Of a DNA stretch of 64,000 nucleotides, positions 8,546-17,492 are shown one piece after another. Numbering within the stretch: the stretch's first letter is position 1; the number at the start of each line of letters is the position of its first letter. Both the position numbers and the translations under genes were made by a program. The stretch is from Streptomyces kaniharaensis (GTDB lineage Bacteria > Actinomycetota > Actinomycetes > Streptomycetales > Streptomycetaceae): NCBI RefSeq assembly GCF_009569385.1, contig NZ_WBOF01000001.1, forward strand, positions 4,515,501 through 4,579,500, given 5' to 3'. The notes below the pieces were generated by a model. It made no database searches. It was not told where the DNA came from and saw nothing but the letters and a program-made list of their open reading frames with translations.

Positions 8546-10186
8546 ATGGCTCACTCCACTACTTCGACCCCGACTGGTTCGGGGCATACCGGCCTTCGGC
8601 GCGAGGTCGGGGTCATCGGCCTGCTCTGGGCGTCGGTCGGGGCGATCATCGGCTCCGGGTGGCTGTTCGGGGCGCAGAAGGCGGCGGTGGCGGCCGGTCC
8701 CGCGGCGTTGGTGTCCTGGGGCATCGGTGCTCTGGCGATCATCCTGCTGGCGCTGGTCCACGCCGAGCTGGGCGGGTTGTTCCCGGTGGCCGGCGGCACC
8801 GCGCGCTATCCGCACTACGCCTTCGGCGGCTTCGCGGGGATGTCGTTCGGCTGGTTCACCTGGCTGCAGGCCGCGACCATCGCGCCGATCGAGGTGCAGG
8901 CGATGATCAACTACGCCCGGCACTGGTCCTGGGCGCGCGGCCTGCTGAACGAGGACCTGACCCTGACCGGCAGCGGGTTCGTGGTCGCGGCCGCCCTGCT
9001 CGCCGCCTTCGTCGCGATCAACTTCCTCGGCGTCAGGATCCTCGCGCACACCAACAGCGTGGCCACCGTGTGGAAGGTCGCCGTCCCGGTCCTGGCCATC
9101 TTCGCCCTGGGCATCACGGAGTTCCACGGCTCCAACTTCAACGTCCACGGCTTCGCGCCGGCCGGGGCCAAGGGTGTGCTCGCGGCGATCAGCACCAGCG
9201 GGGTGATCTTCGCGCTGCTCGGGTTCGAACAGGCCATCCAGTGGGCGGGCGAGAGCCGCAACCCCCGCCGGGACATCCCCCGGGCCGTGCTCGGGTCGGT
9301 GGTGATCGGCACGATCGTCTACGTCATGCTCCAGGTGGTGTTCATCGGGGCCCTGCCGCCGTCGACCTTCGCCGGCGGCTGGGACAAGCTCACCTACCCC
9401 GGCATCAGCGGACCGTTCGCGGGCCTCGCGACGCTGATCGGCCTGGGCTGGCTCGCCACCATCCTCTTCGTCGACGCCGTGATCTCGCCCGCCGGCACCG
9501 GCCTGGTCTACATCACCTCCAGCTCGCGGGTCACGTACGGCCTGAGCCGCAACGGCTACGCGCCGCAGACCCTGCAGTACACGGACCAGCGTTCGGTGCC
9601 GTGGCTCGGCCTGGTCGTCGCGTGGGTCGCGGGGGTGCTCTGCTTCCTGCCGTTCCCGAGCTGGCAGCGACTGGTCGGGTTCATCACGTCGGCCGTCGTC
9701 CTGATGTACGCGGGCGCGCCGCTGGCCTTCGGGGTGCTGCGCAAGCGGCTGCCGGCGATGGAGCGCTCGTACCACCTGCCGGCCGGAACGATCATCTCGC
9801 CGATCGCCTTCGCGGTGGCGAGCCTGGTCATCTACTGGTCCGGCTGGGACACGCTGTGGCGGCTGGGCCTGGCGATCATCATCGGCTACGTGCTGCTCGG
9901 CTCGTACTCCGCGTACGCCGTGTCGAAGGGGGTGCCGCACGCGCCCCGGATGGACTTCAGGGCGGGCCAGTGGCTGCCGGTCTACCTGGTCGGCATGGGC
10001 CTGATCTCCTGGCAGGGCACCTTCGGCGAGGGTTCGCAGGGCAACCTGCCCCTCTGGTGGGACATCCTCGTCGTCGTGGTGTTCGCCCTGGTGATCTACT
10101 ACTGGGCCCTGGCGGTCGCCCTGCCCGCGGAGGAGATCGACCGGAACATCCGCGGCGTCGAGGTGGTGGAGGCGGGCGGTCACTGA
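8546..10186 (+). CDS. APC-superfamily amino acid permease
   Basis: 546-residue membrane transporter with about twelve to fourteen hydrophobic segments. The N-terminal helix 1 motif GAIIGSGWLFGAQ (about 33-45) is the unwound substrate-binding segment of amino acid/polyamine/organocation permeases. The second inverted repeat begins around 200. It is a stand-alone gene: the GntR terminator lies before it and a hairpin follows it. The substrate cannot be fixed from sequence; a broad amino acid permease is the usual annotation for this group. Confidence 0.85.
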   Translation: MAHSTTSTPTGSGHTGLRREVGVIGLLWASVGAIIGSGWLFGAQKAAVAAGPAALVSWGIGALAIILLALVHAELGGLFPVAGGTARYPHYAFGGFAGMSFGWFTWLQAATIAPIEVQAMINYARHWSWARGLLNEDLTLTGSGFVVAAALLAAFVAINFLGVRILAHTNSVATVWKVAVPVLAIFALGITEFHGSNFNVHGFAPAGAKGVLAAISTSGVIFALLGFEQAIQWAGESRNPRRDIPRAVLGSVVIGTIVYVMLQVVFIGALPPSTFAGGWDKLTYPGISGPFAGLATLIGLGWLATILFVDAVISPAGTGLVYITSSSRVTYGLSRNGYAPQTLQYTDQRSVPWLGLVVAWVAGVLCFLPFPSWQRLVGFITSAVVLMYAGAPLAFGVLRKRLPAMERSYHLPAGTIISPIAFAVASLVIYWSGWDTLWRLGLAIIIGYVLLGSYSAYAVSKGVPHAPRMDFRAGQWLPVYLVGMGLISWQGTFGEGSQGNLPLWWDILVVVVFALVIYYWALAVALPAEEIDRNIRGVEVVEAGGH

Positions 10187-10201
10187 CGCCGGCCTTGCGG
10201 C

Positions 10202-10233
10202 AGAGCGGCCTCCGAGGGCTCGGGGGCCGCTCT
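10202..10233 (+). terminator. Terminator after the APC permease
   Basis: AGAGCGGCCTCCGA (10202-10215) pairs with 10220-10233 with one mismatch and a GGGC loop, 16 bp after the permease stop. Confidence 0.6.
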
Positions 10234-10293
10234 CCTGCTGCTCGCCCACGGCGCCCCCTTACACGCGGCGCCCGCGTCGGTAGAGTGCGGGCC

Positions 10294-11385
10294 ATGAGCG
10301 ATGGCGCGGTGCTGCACGTCCGGGGTCGGGTGCTGGTCGGTCCGGAGGACGTCCGGGACGATCTCTGGGTGGTCGACGGCCGGGTGACCTTCACCCGCCC
10401 GTCGGGCGCGGAGGACGTCCGGACGGTGACCGGCTGGGTGCTGCCCGGCCTGGTGGACGCGCACTGCCACGTCGGGCTGGACGCGCACGGCGCCGTCGAC
10501 GCCGAGACCAGCGAGAAGCAGGCGCTCACCGACCGTGACGCCGGCACGCTGCTGATCCGCGACGCCGGCTCGGCCGCCGACACCCGGTGGATCGACGAGC
10601 GCGAGGACCTGCCGCGGATCATCCGGGCCGGGCGGCACATCGCCCGCACTCGTCGCTACATCCGCAACTACGCGCACGAGATCGAGCCCGGCGACCTCAT
10701 CGCGTACGTCCGGGCCGAGGCCCGCCGCGGGGACGGCTGGGTGAAGCTGGTCGGCGACTGGATCGACCGCGAGCGCGGCGACCTCGCCGCCTGCTGGCCG
10801 GGGGACGCGCTCGCCGAGGCGATCGCGGCGGCGCACGAGGAGGGCGCGCGGGTGACCGCGCACTGCTTCTCGGCCGAGTCGCTGCCGGACCTGCTGGCAG
10901 CCGGAATCGACTGCGTCGAGCACGCCACCGGGCTGACGGAGGAGCTGATCCCGGTGTTCGCCGAACGCGGCGTCGCGATCGTCCCGACGCTGGTCAACAT
11001 CGCCACCTTCCCGGAGCTGGCGACGGGCGGCGAGGGCAGGTTCCCGGCCTGGGCCGCGCACATGCGCCGGCTGCACGAGCGCCGTTACGACACGGTCGGT
11101 GCCGCGCACGACGCGGGCATCCCGATCTTCGTCGGGACGGACGCGGGCGGCTCGCTCGCCCACGGGCTGGTCGCGGACGAGGTGGCCGAGCTGGTGAAGG
11201 CCGGTCTGAGCCCTGCCGAGGCGCTGTCGGCGGCGAGTTGGGGCGCGCGCGAGTGGCTGGGACGGCCGGCGCTGGTGGAGGGCGCGCCGGCGGACTTCGT
11301 GGTGTACGACGAGGACCCGCGGGCGGACGTGCGGGTGCTGGCCGCACCCCGGCTGGTGGTCCTGCGGGGCCGGCCGGTCGCATGA
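10294..11385 (+). CDS. Metal-dependent amidohydrolase
   Basis: 363-residue cytoplasmic amidohydrolase of the imidazolonepropionase/prolidase-like group. A short beta domain comes first, then the metal motif DAHCH at about 55-59, a Lys in VKLVGDW near 152, His in VTAHCFS and CVEHATG near 190 and 212, and Asp in GTDAGG near 285. These are the usual ligands of the (beta/alpha)8 barrel. The last 40 residues close the beta domain (PADFVVYDEDP). The physiological substrate is unknown; it has no clear operon partner. Confidence 0.85.
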   Translation: MSDGAVLHVRGRVLVGPEDVRDDLWVVDGRVTFTRPSGAEDVRTVTGWVLPGLVDAHCHVGLDAHGAVDAETSEKQALTDRDAGTLLIRDAGSAADTRWIDEREDLPRIIRAGRHIARTRRYIRNYAHEIEPGDLIAYVRAEARRGDGWVKLVGDWIDRERGDLAACWPGDALAEAIAAAHEEGARVTAHCFSAESLPDLLAAGIDCVEHATGLTEELIPVFAERGVAIVPTLVNIATFPELATGGEGRFPAWAAHMRRLHERRYDTVGAAHDAGIPIFVGTDAGGSLAHGLVADEVAELVKAGLSPAEALSAASWGAREWLGRPALVEGAPADFVVYDEDPRADVRVLAAPRLVVLRGRPVA

Positions 11386-11431
11386 TCATCCGCTGAACGC
11401 GTTGTCGGCGTAGGCCGATAAGGTTGCGACC

Positions 11432-12109
11432 ATGGCACCGCGTCCACTGAACGAGATCGTCGAGCCCGGCTGGGCCACCGCCCTGGAGCCCGTCGCCGGG
11501 CGGGTCGCCGCCATGGGCGACTTCCTGCGCGCCGAACTGGCCGCCGGCCGCACCTACCTGCCCTCCGGGCCGAACGTGCTGCGCGCGTTCCAGCAGCCCT
11601 TCGCCGACGTGCGGGTGCTGATCGTCGGGCAGGATCCGTACCCGACCCCCGGCCACGCCGTCGGGCTGAGCTTCTCGGTGGCGCCCGAGGTGCGGCCGAT
11701 CCCGGCCAGCCTGATCAACATCTTCCAGGAGTACGGGAACGACCTCGGCCTCCCGCAGCCGTCCAACGGCGACCTGACACCGTGGACGCAGCAGGGCGTG
11801 CTGCTGCTCAACCGCGCGCTGACCACCGCGCCGCGCAAGCCCGCCGCGCACCGGGGCAAGGGCTGGGAGGAGGTCACCGAGCAGGCGATCCGTGCGCTGG
11901 TGACGCGCGGCGGCCCGCTGGTGGCGATCCTGTGGGGCCGGGACGCCAGGAACCTGCGGCCGCTGCTCGGGGACGTCCCGGCGATCGAGTCGGCACACCC
12001 GAGCCCGTACTCGGCGAACGGCGGCTTCTTCGGCTCGCGGCCGTTCAGCCGGGCGAACGAGCTGCTGGTGCGGCAGGGGGCGCAGCCGGTGGACTGGCGG
12101 CTGCCGTAG
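11432..12109 (+). CDS. ung: Uracil-DNA glycosylase, family 1
   Basis: 225-residue base-excision repair enzyme that removes uracil from DNA. The water-activating loop GQDPYP is at about 66-71 with catalytic Asp68, and the DNA-intercalating loop HPSPYS begins near residue 189. Length and order match family 1 Ung. It stands alone, 46 bp after the amidohydrolase gene. A short inverted repeat TCACCC-tgac-GGGTGA at 12139-12154 follows it and may be a weak terminator or a binding site for the next gene. Confidence 0.95.
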   Translation: MAPRPLNEIVEPGWATALEPVAGRVAAMGDFLRAELAAGRTYLPSGPNVLRAFQQPFADVRVLIVGQDPYPTPGHAVGLSFSVAPEVRPIPASLINIFQEYGNDLGLPQPSNGDLTPWTQQGVLLLNRALTTAPRKPAAHRGKGWEEVTEQAIRALVTRGGPLVAILWGRDARNLRPLLGDVPAIESAHPSPYSANGGFFGSRPFSRANELLVRQGAQPVDWRLP

Positions 12110-12296
12110 CAGACACCTGCCACCGGCAGCCGTCAAACTCACCCTGACGGGTGAAATGGCGGTCCGTGTGGCGCATGTGACGCACCGTTAGAGAAGACTG
12201 GCGGCTCACCGTTCGGAGCGCCTGCCCATCCCCGCCCTGTCGCGGGTGACGTCGTGGGCGCGCTCCGGAGCAACACGCACCTGTGGGGGTACCGCC

Positions 12297-13256
12297 ATGT
12301 CTTCCCGGCCTTCTCGCCGAACCGTTTCCGCAGCCGCCGCCGTCGCGGCCTGCACGCTGCTCACCGTCCCGCCGGCGCGGGCCGCCGAGTCGGGCCCGGC
12401 CCCGTCGCCGTCGCCCGGCAAGGCGCGTGCCGTCACGGCCGAACTCGCCCTGGACGTCAGCCTGTTGAACAAGGCGGTGAACGTCCCGGTGAACATCGCG
12501 CTGAACAAGGTGGAGACGCCAGCGCAGAGCGACACGTCGATGCTCACCGCGAAGGTGGACGGCGTGGCCCAGCAGGGCCCGGTCACCCTGGTCAAGGCGG
12601 ACGTCGGCAAGTCCGTGACACGCTCGGACGCGAAGGGCACCGCCGCCTCCGTCCAGCTGGTCAACGCCGACGTGCACGCCCCGGGCCTGCCGGCCACCGC
12701 ACTGCTCGGCCTGGAGGCGATGAGCGCCGAGGCGACCTGCCCGGTCGACGGGCGGCCGACCGCGAACGTCGTCGCGCCCGCCGGGCTGACCGTCCTCGGC
12801 AAGCCGGTCACCGTCGGCCTCTACGGGCCGACCAAGGTGGACGTGCCGATGATCGGCAGCGTCTCGGTGGAGTTCTCCAAGCGCACCACCACCTCGACGA
12901 CGGCCGCGGCCTCCGCCCTGGAGGTGAAGGTGGAGGTGAACCCGCTGAACCTGAACGTCGCCAAGGTCACGGGTACGATCACCGTCGCCTCGGTGAGCTG
13001 CGAGAAGCCGTCCGCGCCGTCCGGTACTCCGACGGCCGCCACGTCCGCGCCCACCGTCCAGCCGGTGGTCGACACCACCACGCGCGCCGCCGCCCCGCAG
13101 GCCGCCACCGGGAAGCCCGCCGCCGGACTGGCCGCGACCGGCGGCAGCAGCGCCACTGGCCCGCTCGCCGCCGGGGCCGCCGCCCTGGTCGCGGGCGGCG
13201 CCGGCGCCCTGTGGGCCACCCGGCGCCGCCGGGCCGCCCACGCCCGCCGGCACTGA
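12297..13256 (+). CDS. SCO1860-type LAxTG-anchored secreted protein
   Basis: 319-residue surface protein. The ATG at 12297 gives a signal peptide with cleavage after ARA near residue 29. The mature part is rich in beta-strand-like V/T/A sequence with two Cys (about 143 and 237). The C-terminus has a Thr/Ala/Pro stalk, LAATG near 281, a hydrophobic segment and ATRRRRAAHARRH, the layout of class E sortase substrates. This matches the conserved streptomycete family named after SCO1860, which has no established function. An intrinsic terminator follows. Confidence 0.82.
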   Translation: MSSRPSRRTVSAAAAVAACTLLTVPPARAAESGPAPSPSPGKARAVTAELALDVSLLNKAVNVPVNIALNKVETPAQSDTSMLTAKVDGVAQQGPVTLVKADVGKSVTRSDAKGTAASVQLVNADVHAPGLPATALLGLEAMSAEATCPVDGRPTANVVAPAGLTVLGKPVTVGLYGPTKVDVPMIGSVSVEFSKRTTTSTTAAASALEVKVEVNPLNLNVAKVTGTITVASVSCEKPSAPSGTPTAATSAPTVQPVVDTTTRAAAPQAATGKPAAGLAATGGSSATGPLAAGAAALVAGGAGALWATRRRRAAHARRH

Positions 13257-13278
13257 GGCACGCCCGAAGGGCCGGCAC

Positions 13279-13314
13279 CGGTGCGGGAGTGCCGCCCCCG
13301 GCACTCCCGCACCG
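13279..13314 (+). terminator. Terminator after the SCO1860-type gene
   Basis: Perfect 15-bp stem CGGTGCGGGAGTGCC (13279-13293) with 13300-13314 and a 6-nt loop. Confidence 0.75.
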
Positions 13315-13339
13315 TGATGGTGCCAACGCGGACGGTTGG

Positions 13340-13377
13340 TTCACATGCGCGTTACATGAGAGGAACAACCGGGAAAC
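13340..13377 (+). promoter_or_regulatory. GlnR boxes upstream of glnII
   Basis: Four half-sites are spaced exactly 11 bp apart: TTCAC (13340), GTTAC (13351), GGAAC (13362) and GAAAC (13373), each separated by 6 nt. This agrees with the actinomycete GlnR consensus gTnAC-n6-GaAAc arranged as two boxes. The array ends about 56 bp before the glnII start, so nitrogen-dependent control by GlnR is expected. Confidence 0.75.
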
Positions 13378-13433
13378 GGCGGCTTGCGACGCTACGCGGG
13401 CACCCACCACCCAGCAATGCGAGGTACACCGCC

Positions 13434-14456
13434 GTGGCAATCAAGGCCGAGTACATCTGGATCGACGGCACCAAGCCGACCGCGAAGCTCCGTTCCAAGA
13501 CTCGTGTCCTGGCCAACGCGGACAAGATCCCCACCTGGGGCTTCGACGGTTCCTCCACCAACCAGGCCGAGGGCCACGCGTCGGACCGCGTGCTGGAGCC
13601 GGTGAAGGTCGTCAAGGACCCGATCCGCGGCGGTGACAACATCCTGGTCCTGTGCGAGGTCCTGGAGACGAACGGTACCCCGCACGAGTCCAACACCCGC
13701 GCCCTGCTGCGCGAGGTCGCCGAGAAGTACGCCAGCCAGGAGTCGATCTTCGGCATCGAGCAGGAGTACACCTTCTTCAAGGGCTCCCGCCCGCTGGGCT
13801 TCCCGGAGGGCGGTTACCCGGCCCCGCAGGGTGGCTACTACTGCGGTGTCGGCGCCGAGGAGGTCTTCGGCCGCGAGATCGTCGAGCTGCACCTGGACCG
13901 CTGCATCGACGCGGGCCTCGCCATCTGCGGCATCAACGCCGAGGTCATGCCCGGCCAGTGGGAGTTCCAGATCGGCCCGGTCGACGCGCTGACCGTCTCG
14001 GACGACCTGTGGATCGCCCGCTACCTGCTGTACCGCACCGCCGAGGAGTTCGGCATCGACGCCACCCTCGACGCCAAGCCGGCCCGTGGCGACTGGAACG
14101 GCGCGGGTGCGCACACCAACTTCTCCACCAAGGCGATGCGCGAGGGCTACGAGGCCATCATCACCGCCTGCGAGTCGCTCGGTGCCTCCCAGGAGAAGGT
14201 GCTGGAGCACGTCAACCAGTACGGTGACGACATCCAGTCCCGCCTGACCGGCAAGCACGAGACCGCCCCGTGGAACGTCTACAGCTACGGCGTCTCCAAC
14301 CGCGGTGCGTCCGTCCGCATCCCGTGGCAGGTCGAGGTGGAGCAGAAGGGCTACATCGAGGACCGTCGCCCGAACGCCAACATCGACCCCTACGTCGTCA
14401 CCCGCCTCCTGATCAACACCTGCTGCGAGGCCCTGGAGAAGGCCGGCCAGGTCTGA
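13434..14456 (+). CDS. glnII: Glutamine synthetase type II
   Basis: 340-residue eukaryotic-type glutamine synthetase that condenses ammonia and glutamate using ATP. Family landmarks are WGFDGSSTNQA (about 35-45), the metal/glutamate site EQEYTFF near 109, NGAGAHTNFSTK near 222 and YGVSNRGASVRIP near 283. GTG at 13434 is the start because it gives the conserved MAIKAEYIWIDG N-terminus. It lacks the adenylylation loop of GSI. It is a single-gene unit with GlnR boxes upstream and a strong terminator downstream. Confidence 0.96.
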   Translation: MAIKAEYIWIDGTKPTAKLRSKTRVLANADKIPTWGFDGSSTNQAEGHASDRVLEPVKVVKDPIRGGDNILVLCEVLETNGTPHESNTRALLREVAEKYASQESIFGIEQEYTFFKGSRPLGFPEGGYPAPQGGYYCGVGAEEVFGREIVELHLDRCIDAGLAICGINAEVMPGQWEFQIGPVDALTVSDDLWIARYLLYRTAEEFGIDATLDAKPARGDWNGAGAHTNFSTKAMREGYEAIITACESLGASQEKVLEHVNQYGDDIQSRLTGKHETAPWNVYSYGVSNRGASVRIPWQVEVEQKGYIEDRRPNANIDPYVVTRLLINTCCEALEKAGQV

Positions 14457-14488
14457 TCCGGTAGATCCGGTCCGCACGAAGTGGCGTA

Positions 14489-14531
14489 CGGCCGCAGGCC
14501 CTTCCCCGCACCGGGGAAGGGCCTGCGGCCG
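14489..14531 (+). terminator. Strong terminator after glnII
   Basis: Perfect 20-bp stem (14489-14508 with 14512-14531) and a 3-nt loop, starting 33 bp after the stop. Confidence 0.85.
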
Positions 14532-14636
14532 TTGTGCGCACGGATGAGCCCGGACGTCGGGGCCGCGGTGACGCCAGCACCCGGAGGCCGGAAAGCCAGT
14601 AGTCAACCCGCCCGTCACGGGCCAGGATGAACAGGT

Positions 14637-15161
14637 ATGACGCCCCTTCTCCTGATCGACGTCGACGGACCGTTGAACCCCTACGCCGCGCCGAAGCAGC
14701 GCCGGCCGGACGGCTACGACACCCACCGCGTCCGGCCCGCGTCCTGGGTGGCCCGTCAGGCCCAGCAGCCGGGGCAGCGCGTGAAGCCGCTGCGGGTGTG
14801 GCTCAACCCGCAGCACGGGCCGCAGTTGCTGGCGCTGCCGTACGAACTCGTGTGGGCCACCACGTGGATGGACGAGGCGAACACCTTCATCGGCCCGCGG
14901 ATCGGCCTGCCCGAACTCCCCTACGTCCGCTGGACGGAGGTCTTCCGGGACGACCCGGACGGCCTGCACTGGAAGACCCGGGACCTGGTCGCCTGGGCGG
15001 CCGGGCGCCCGTTCGTCTGGCTGGACGACGAACTCGGGCCGCAGGACATCGAGTGGATAGCCGCCAACCACCCGGCCCCGGCCCTGCCCCTCTGGGTCGA
15101 CCCCCGGGCCGGCCTCGGGGATCTGCACTTCGCGTTGCTCCGGGAATGGGCGCAGGAGTGA
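14637..15161 (+). CDS. Small HAD-domain protein (HAD_SAK_2-like)
   Basis: 174-residue protein beginning with LLIDVDGPLNPY, a HAD motif I in which the second catalytic Asp is retained (DVDG). The Trp-rich middle (VWATTWMDEANTFI) and the late acidic motif VWLDDEL near 123 match the small HAD group first described as a domain of Swiss-army-knife RNA repair proteins. No partner RNA-repair domains are attached. It is a lone gene. Nucleotide or RNA phosphatase activity is possible but not shown. Confidence 0.7.
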   Translation: MTPLLLIDVDGPLNPYAAPKQRRPDGYDTHRVRPASWVARQAQQPGQRVKPLRVWLNPQHGPQLLALPYELVWATTWMDEANTFIGPRIGLPELPYVRWTEVFRDDPDGLHWKTRDLVAWAAGRPFVWLDDELGPQDIEWIAANHPAPALPLWVDPRAGLGDLHFALLREWAQE

Positions 15162-15216
15162 GGACCGTCGGCGCGGTGGAACGCCTGCGCCGGGCGGATT
15201 TCGGCGGGTGACTGCG

Positions 15217-16263
15217 TCACGCCGTGGTGATCGCCGCCGCGAGCGCGTCCAGGAAGCGGTCCGTCGTGGCCTCGTCGCGGACGGCGATCCGCAGCCACTC
15301 CTCGCCCAGCCCCGGGAAGGTGTCCCCGCGCCGGACGGCGAAGCCGTGCTCGCGCAGCCGCTCCCGGACGGCCGCCGCGCCCGGCAGCCGGACCAGCACG
15401 AACGACGCGGCCGGCTCGCCGTACACCCGTACGGACGGGAACCCGGCCAGCCCCTTCAGCAGGTGCGCGCGCCACAGGCCCAGCTCCGCGGCCGCCTCCT
15501 CCGCCTCGGCCAGCGCGGCCGGCGTGCTGCACGCCTCGGCGGCGGTCAGGGCCGGGGTGGAGACCGGCCACAGCGGCTGCGCGGCGCCGAGCGCGGCGAC
15601 CAGCGGGGCCGGCCCGAGCACGTAGCCGATCCGCAGCCCGGCCAGGCCCCAGGTCTTGGTGAGGCTGCGCAGCACGACCACCCGGCCCGGCAAGTCCCGT
15701 ACGGCGGCCAGGGATTCGCGTTCGCCGGGCACGGTGTCCATGAACGCCTCGTCCACCACCAGGGTGCGCCCGGGGCGGGCCAGCGCGGCGACGGCGGCGG
15801 CGGGGTGCAGGACGGAGGTGGGGTTGGTCGGGTTGCCGAGGACGACCAGGTCGGCCTCCTCGGGGACGGCGCCGAGGCGGAAGCCGTCCTCCGGTGACAG
15901 CAGCACCCGGTGCACCTCGTGTCCGGCATCGCGCAGGGCGGCCTCGGGTTCGGTGAACTGCGGGTGGACGACGGCGACATGGCGTGACGTCAGAACACGG
16001 GCGAGGAGGACGAACGCCTCCGCGGCGCCCGAGGTGAGCAGGACCTCGTCGGTCGGCCGCCCGTGCCGCGCGGCGACGGCGGCGCGCGCGGCCGTCTGGT
16101 CGGGGTAGGCGGCGAGCTCGCCGAGGGTGGCGGCGAGCCGCTCGCGCAGCCAGAGCGGGGGCGTGCCGGTGCGCACGTTGACGGCGAGGTCGACGAGGCC
16201 GAGCCCGTCGGCGCGCACCTCGGCGTCGCCGTGGTGGCGGAGGTCGGGTTCGGCGGCGGTCAC
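15217..16263 (-). CDS. cobC: CobC-like PLP-dependent aminotransferase
   Basis: 348-residue fold-type I PLP enzyme related to histidinol-phosphate aminotransferase and threonine-phosphate decarboxylase. The N-terminus DLAVNVRTGTPPLWLRE is typical of the Rv2231c/CobC group, GNPTNPTSVLHP holds the PLP-phosphate region, and the PLP Lys is in RSLTKTWGLAGLRIGY near 202. Its probable role is to make the aminopropanol(-phosphate) arm of cobalamin. The GTG at 16263 overlaps the stop of the upstream CbiG-like gene by 4 nt (GTGA). The gene symbol follows common actinobacterial usage and is less certain than the fold. Confidence 0.75.
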   Translation of the reverse strand: MTAAEPDLRHHGDAEVRADGLGLVDLAVNVRTGTPPLWLRERLAATLGELAAYPDQTAARAAVAARHGRPTDEVLLTSGAAEAFVLLARVLTSRHVAVVHPQFTEPEAALRDAGHEVHRVLLSPEDGFRLGAVPEEADLVVLGNPTNPTSVLHPAAAVAALARPGRTLVVDEAFMDTVPGERESLAAVRDLPGRVVVLRSLTKTWGLAGLRIGYVLGPAPLVAALGAAQPLWPVSTPALTAAEACSTPAALAEAEEAAAELGLWRAHLLKGLAGFPSVRVYGEPAASFVLVRLPGAAAVRERLREHGFAVRRGDTFPGLGEEWLRIAVRDEATTDRFLDALAAAITTA

Positions 16264-17492
16264 GCGGGGTCTCCTTGGCGGCTGTTCTCGGGAGCGGCGG
16301 GCAGGCCGGGGATACGGAGCACGTCGTACGGGCCGGGGGGCGCGTCCAGCGCAGTGCCGTCGCCGAGGGCGACCAGCGCGACGGCGTGGCCGTGCGAGGC
16401 CAGGGTGACGGCGGCCTCGGTGAAGTCGTCCGTCGCGACGCGTCGCGTGGCGGGCCGCAGCAGTGCGGCGATTGCCGTGACGGCGGCCTCCGGGCCCACC
16501 ACCGCCGAGACGCTGCGCAGTTCCTCCAGTGCGCGCGGCACCAGCAGGTCGTGCGGGCCAGGGCCGAGGCCGACCAGTGTGAGCCGTCCGCGCAGTGCCG
16601 TCCGTGCGATCGCGATCGTCGCCGTCGCCGACTTCCGCTTGGCGACGACGAGTTCGCCGCCCGGCGCGCTCGCCAGGGCCGCCGCCTCGGCGACGCTCGC
16701 GGTGCCGACGGCGGAGTCTACCGCGGCGGACGGGTTCGGCACGGGGACGACCGCGAGCGCGTCCGCAAGGTGCTCGTCCACCGGCGCCCGGCCGAGGCAC
16801 CAGTGGGCCCAGATCACGGCCGGGTGGTCCGCCTTGCCGGCGATGGTGGCGATGCGGGCGATCGACGTCCGGCTGAGACCGGTCTCCTTCAGGGTCGCGC
16901 CCAGCAGCCGCATCACCTCGGTCTGTTCGGTGCGGCTGCTCGCGCCGATGCCGAGGACGAGCGTGCGCGGGAGCACTTCGAGGTCGTCGCCGTACTCCGG
17001 GTCCTCGGGGTCGGGGAGCCGCAGGATCGGCTCTTGCGCGGGAGGCGTGGCCGTGGGGGTGTCGAGAGGTGGCCGCGGGGCCTGCCGGGCCAGTTCGGCG
17101 AGGGCGCTCTCGCGCGGTGACGGGCGGTCCGTGAACACCGGCAGGACGCCGAGGACGGCCGCCACCTCCCAGGCCAGTTCCTTCGTGCCGGCGTCAGCGC
17201 TCAGCGGGATCACGTACCGCCGCTGCGGGTCGACGCACAGCAGGCCCTTGTCCTTCGTCCTGCCGAGGCCCACATCATCGATCAGGTGGAGGGCCGTCGC
17301 GAGCGGCGCGAAGAGGATCACGTGCTCGGACTCGTGGAGGGCGAACCCGAGCGCCTCGGGCGGGCCGAAGCAGCTGCCGCGCTTCGCCTTGTAGGCCTTG
17401 CTGCTGTCCGGCCAGGCGGCGTGCAGTTCGTCGGCGAGCGGACCGACCGTCCCGTCGACGGCCACCAGCCCGATCACGTCCCGCTCCTTCAC
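16260..17492 (-). CDS. Degenerate CbiG-like protein with truncated precorrin methyltransferase domain
   Basis: 410-residue protein. Residues 1-120 resemble the CbiG N-terminal domain (GLVAVDG, GLLCVDPQRRYVIPL, LGVLPVFTD) but the usual GGHxGAN motif is replaced by SADAGTKE. Residues about 170-300 match the CbiG C-terminal/CobE domain (LVLGIGASSRT, KADHPAV, VPVPNPS, GTASVAEAAAL, KRKSATATIA). Residues about 305-410 start like a CobJ/CbiH methyltransferase (GRLTLVGLGPGPHDLLVPRA) but stop after roughly 105 residues, near where the family's GDP motif would be; only a GDG remains. A full CbiG-CobJ fusion would be about 550 residues or more. It is probably catalytically impaired or repurposed. Start is GTG. 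Confidence 0.65.
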   Translation of the reverse strand: MKERDVIGLVAVDGTVGPLADELHAAWPDSSKAYKAKRGSCFGPPEALGFALHESEHVILFAPLATALHLIDDVGLGRTKDKGLLCVDPQRRYVIPLSADAGTKELAWEVAAVLGVLPVFTDRPSPRESALAELARQAPRPPLDTPTATPPAQEPILRLPDPEDPEYGDDLEVLPRTLVLGIGASSRTEQTEVMRLLGATLKETGLSRTSIARIATIAGKADHPAVIWAHWCLGRAPVDEHLADALAVVPVPNPSAAVDSAVGTASVAEAAALASAPGGELVVAKRKSATATIAIARTALRGRLTLVGLGPGPHDLLVPRALEELRSVSAVVGPEAAVTAIAALLRPATRRVATDDFTEAAVTLASHGHAVALVALGDGTALDAPPGPYDVLRIPGLPAAPENSRQGDPA

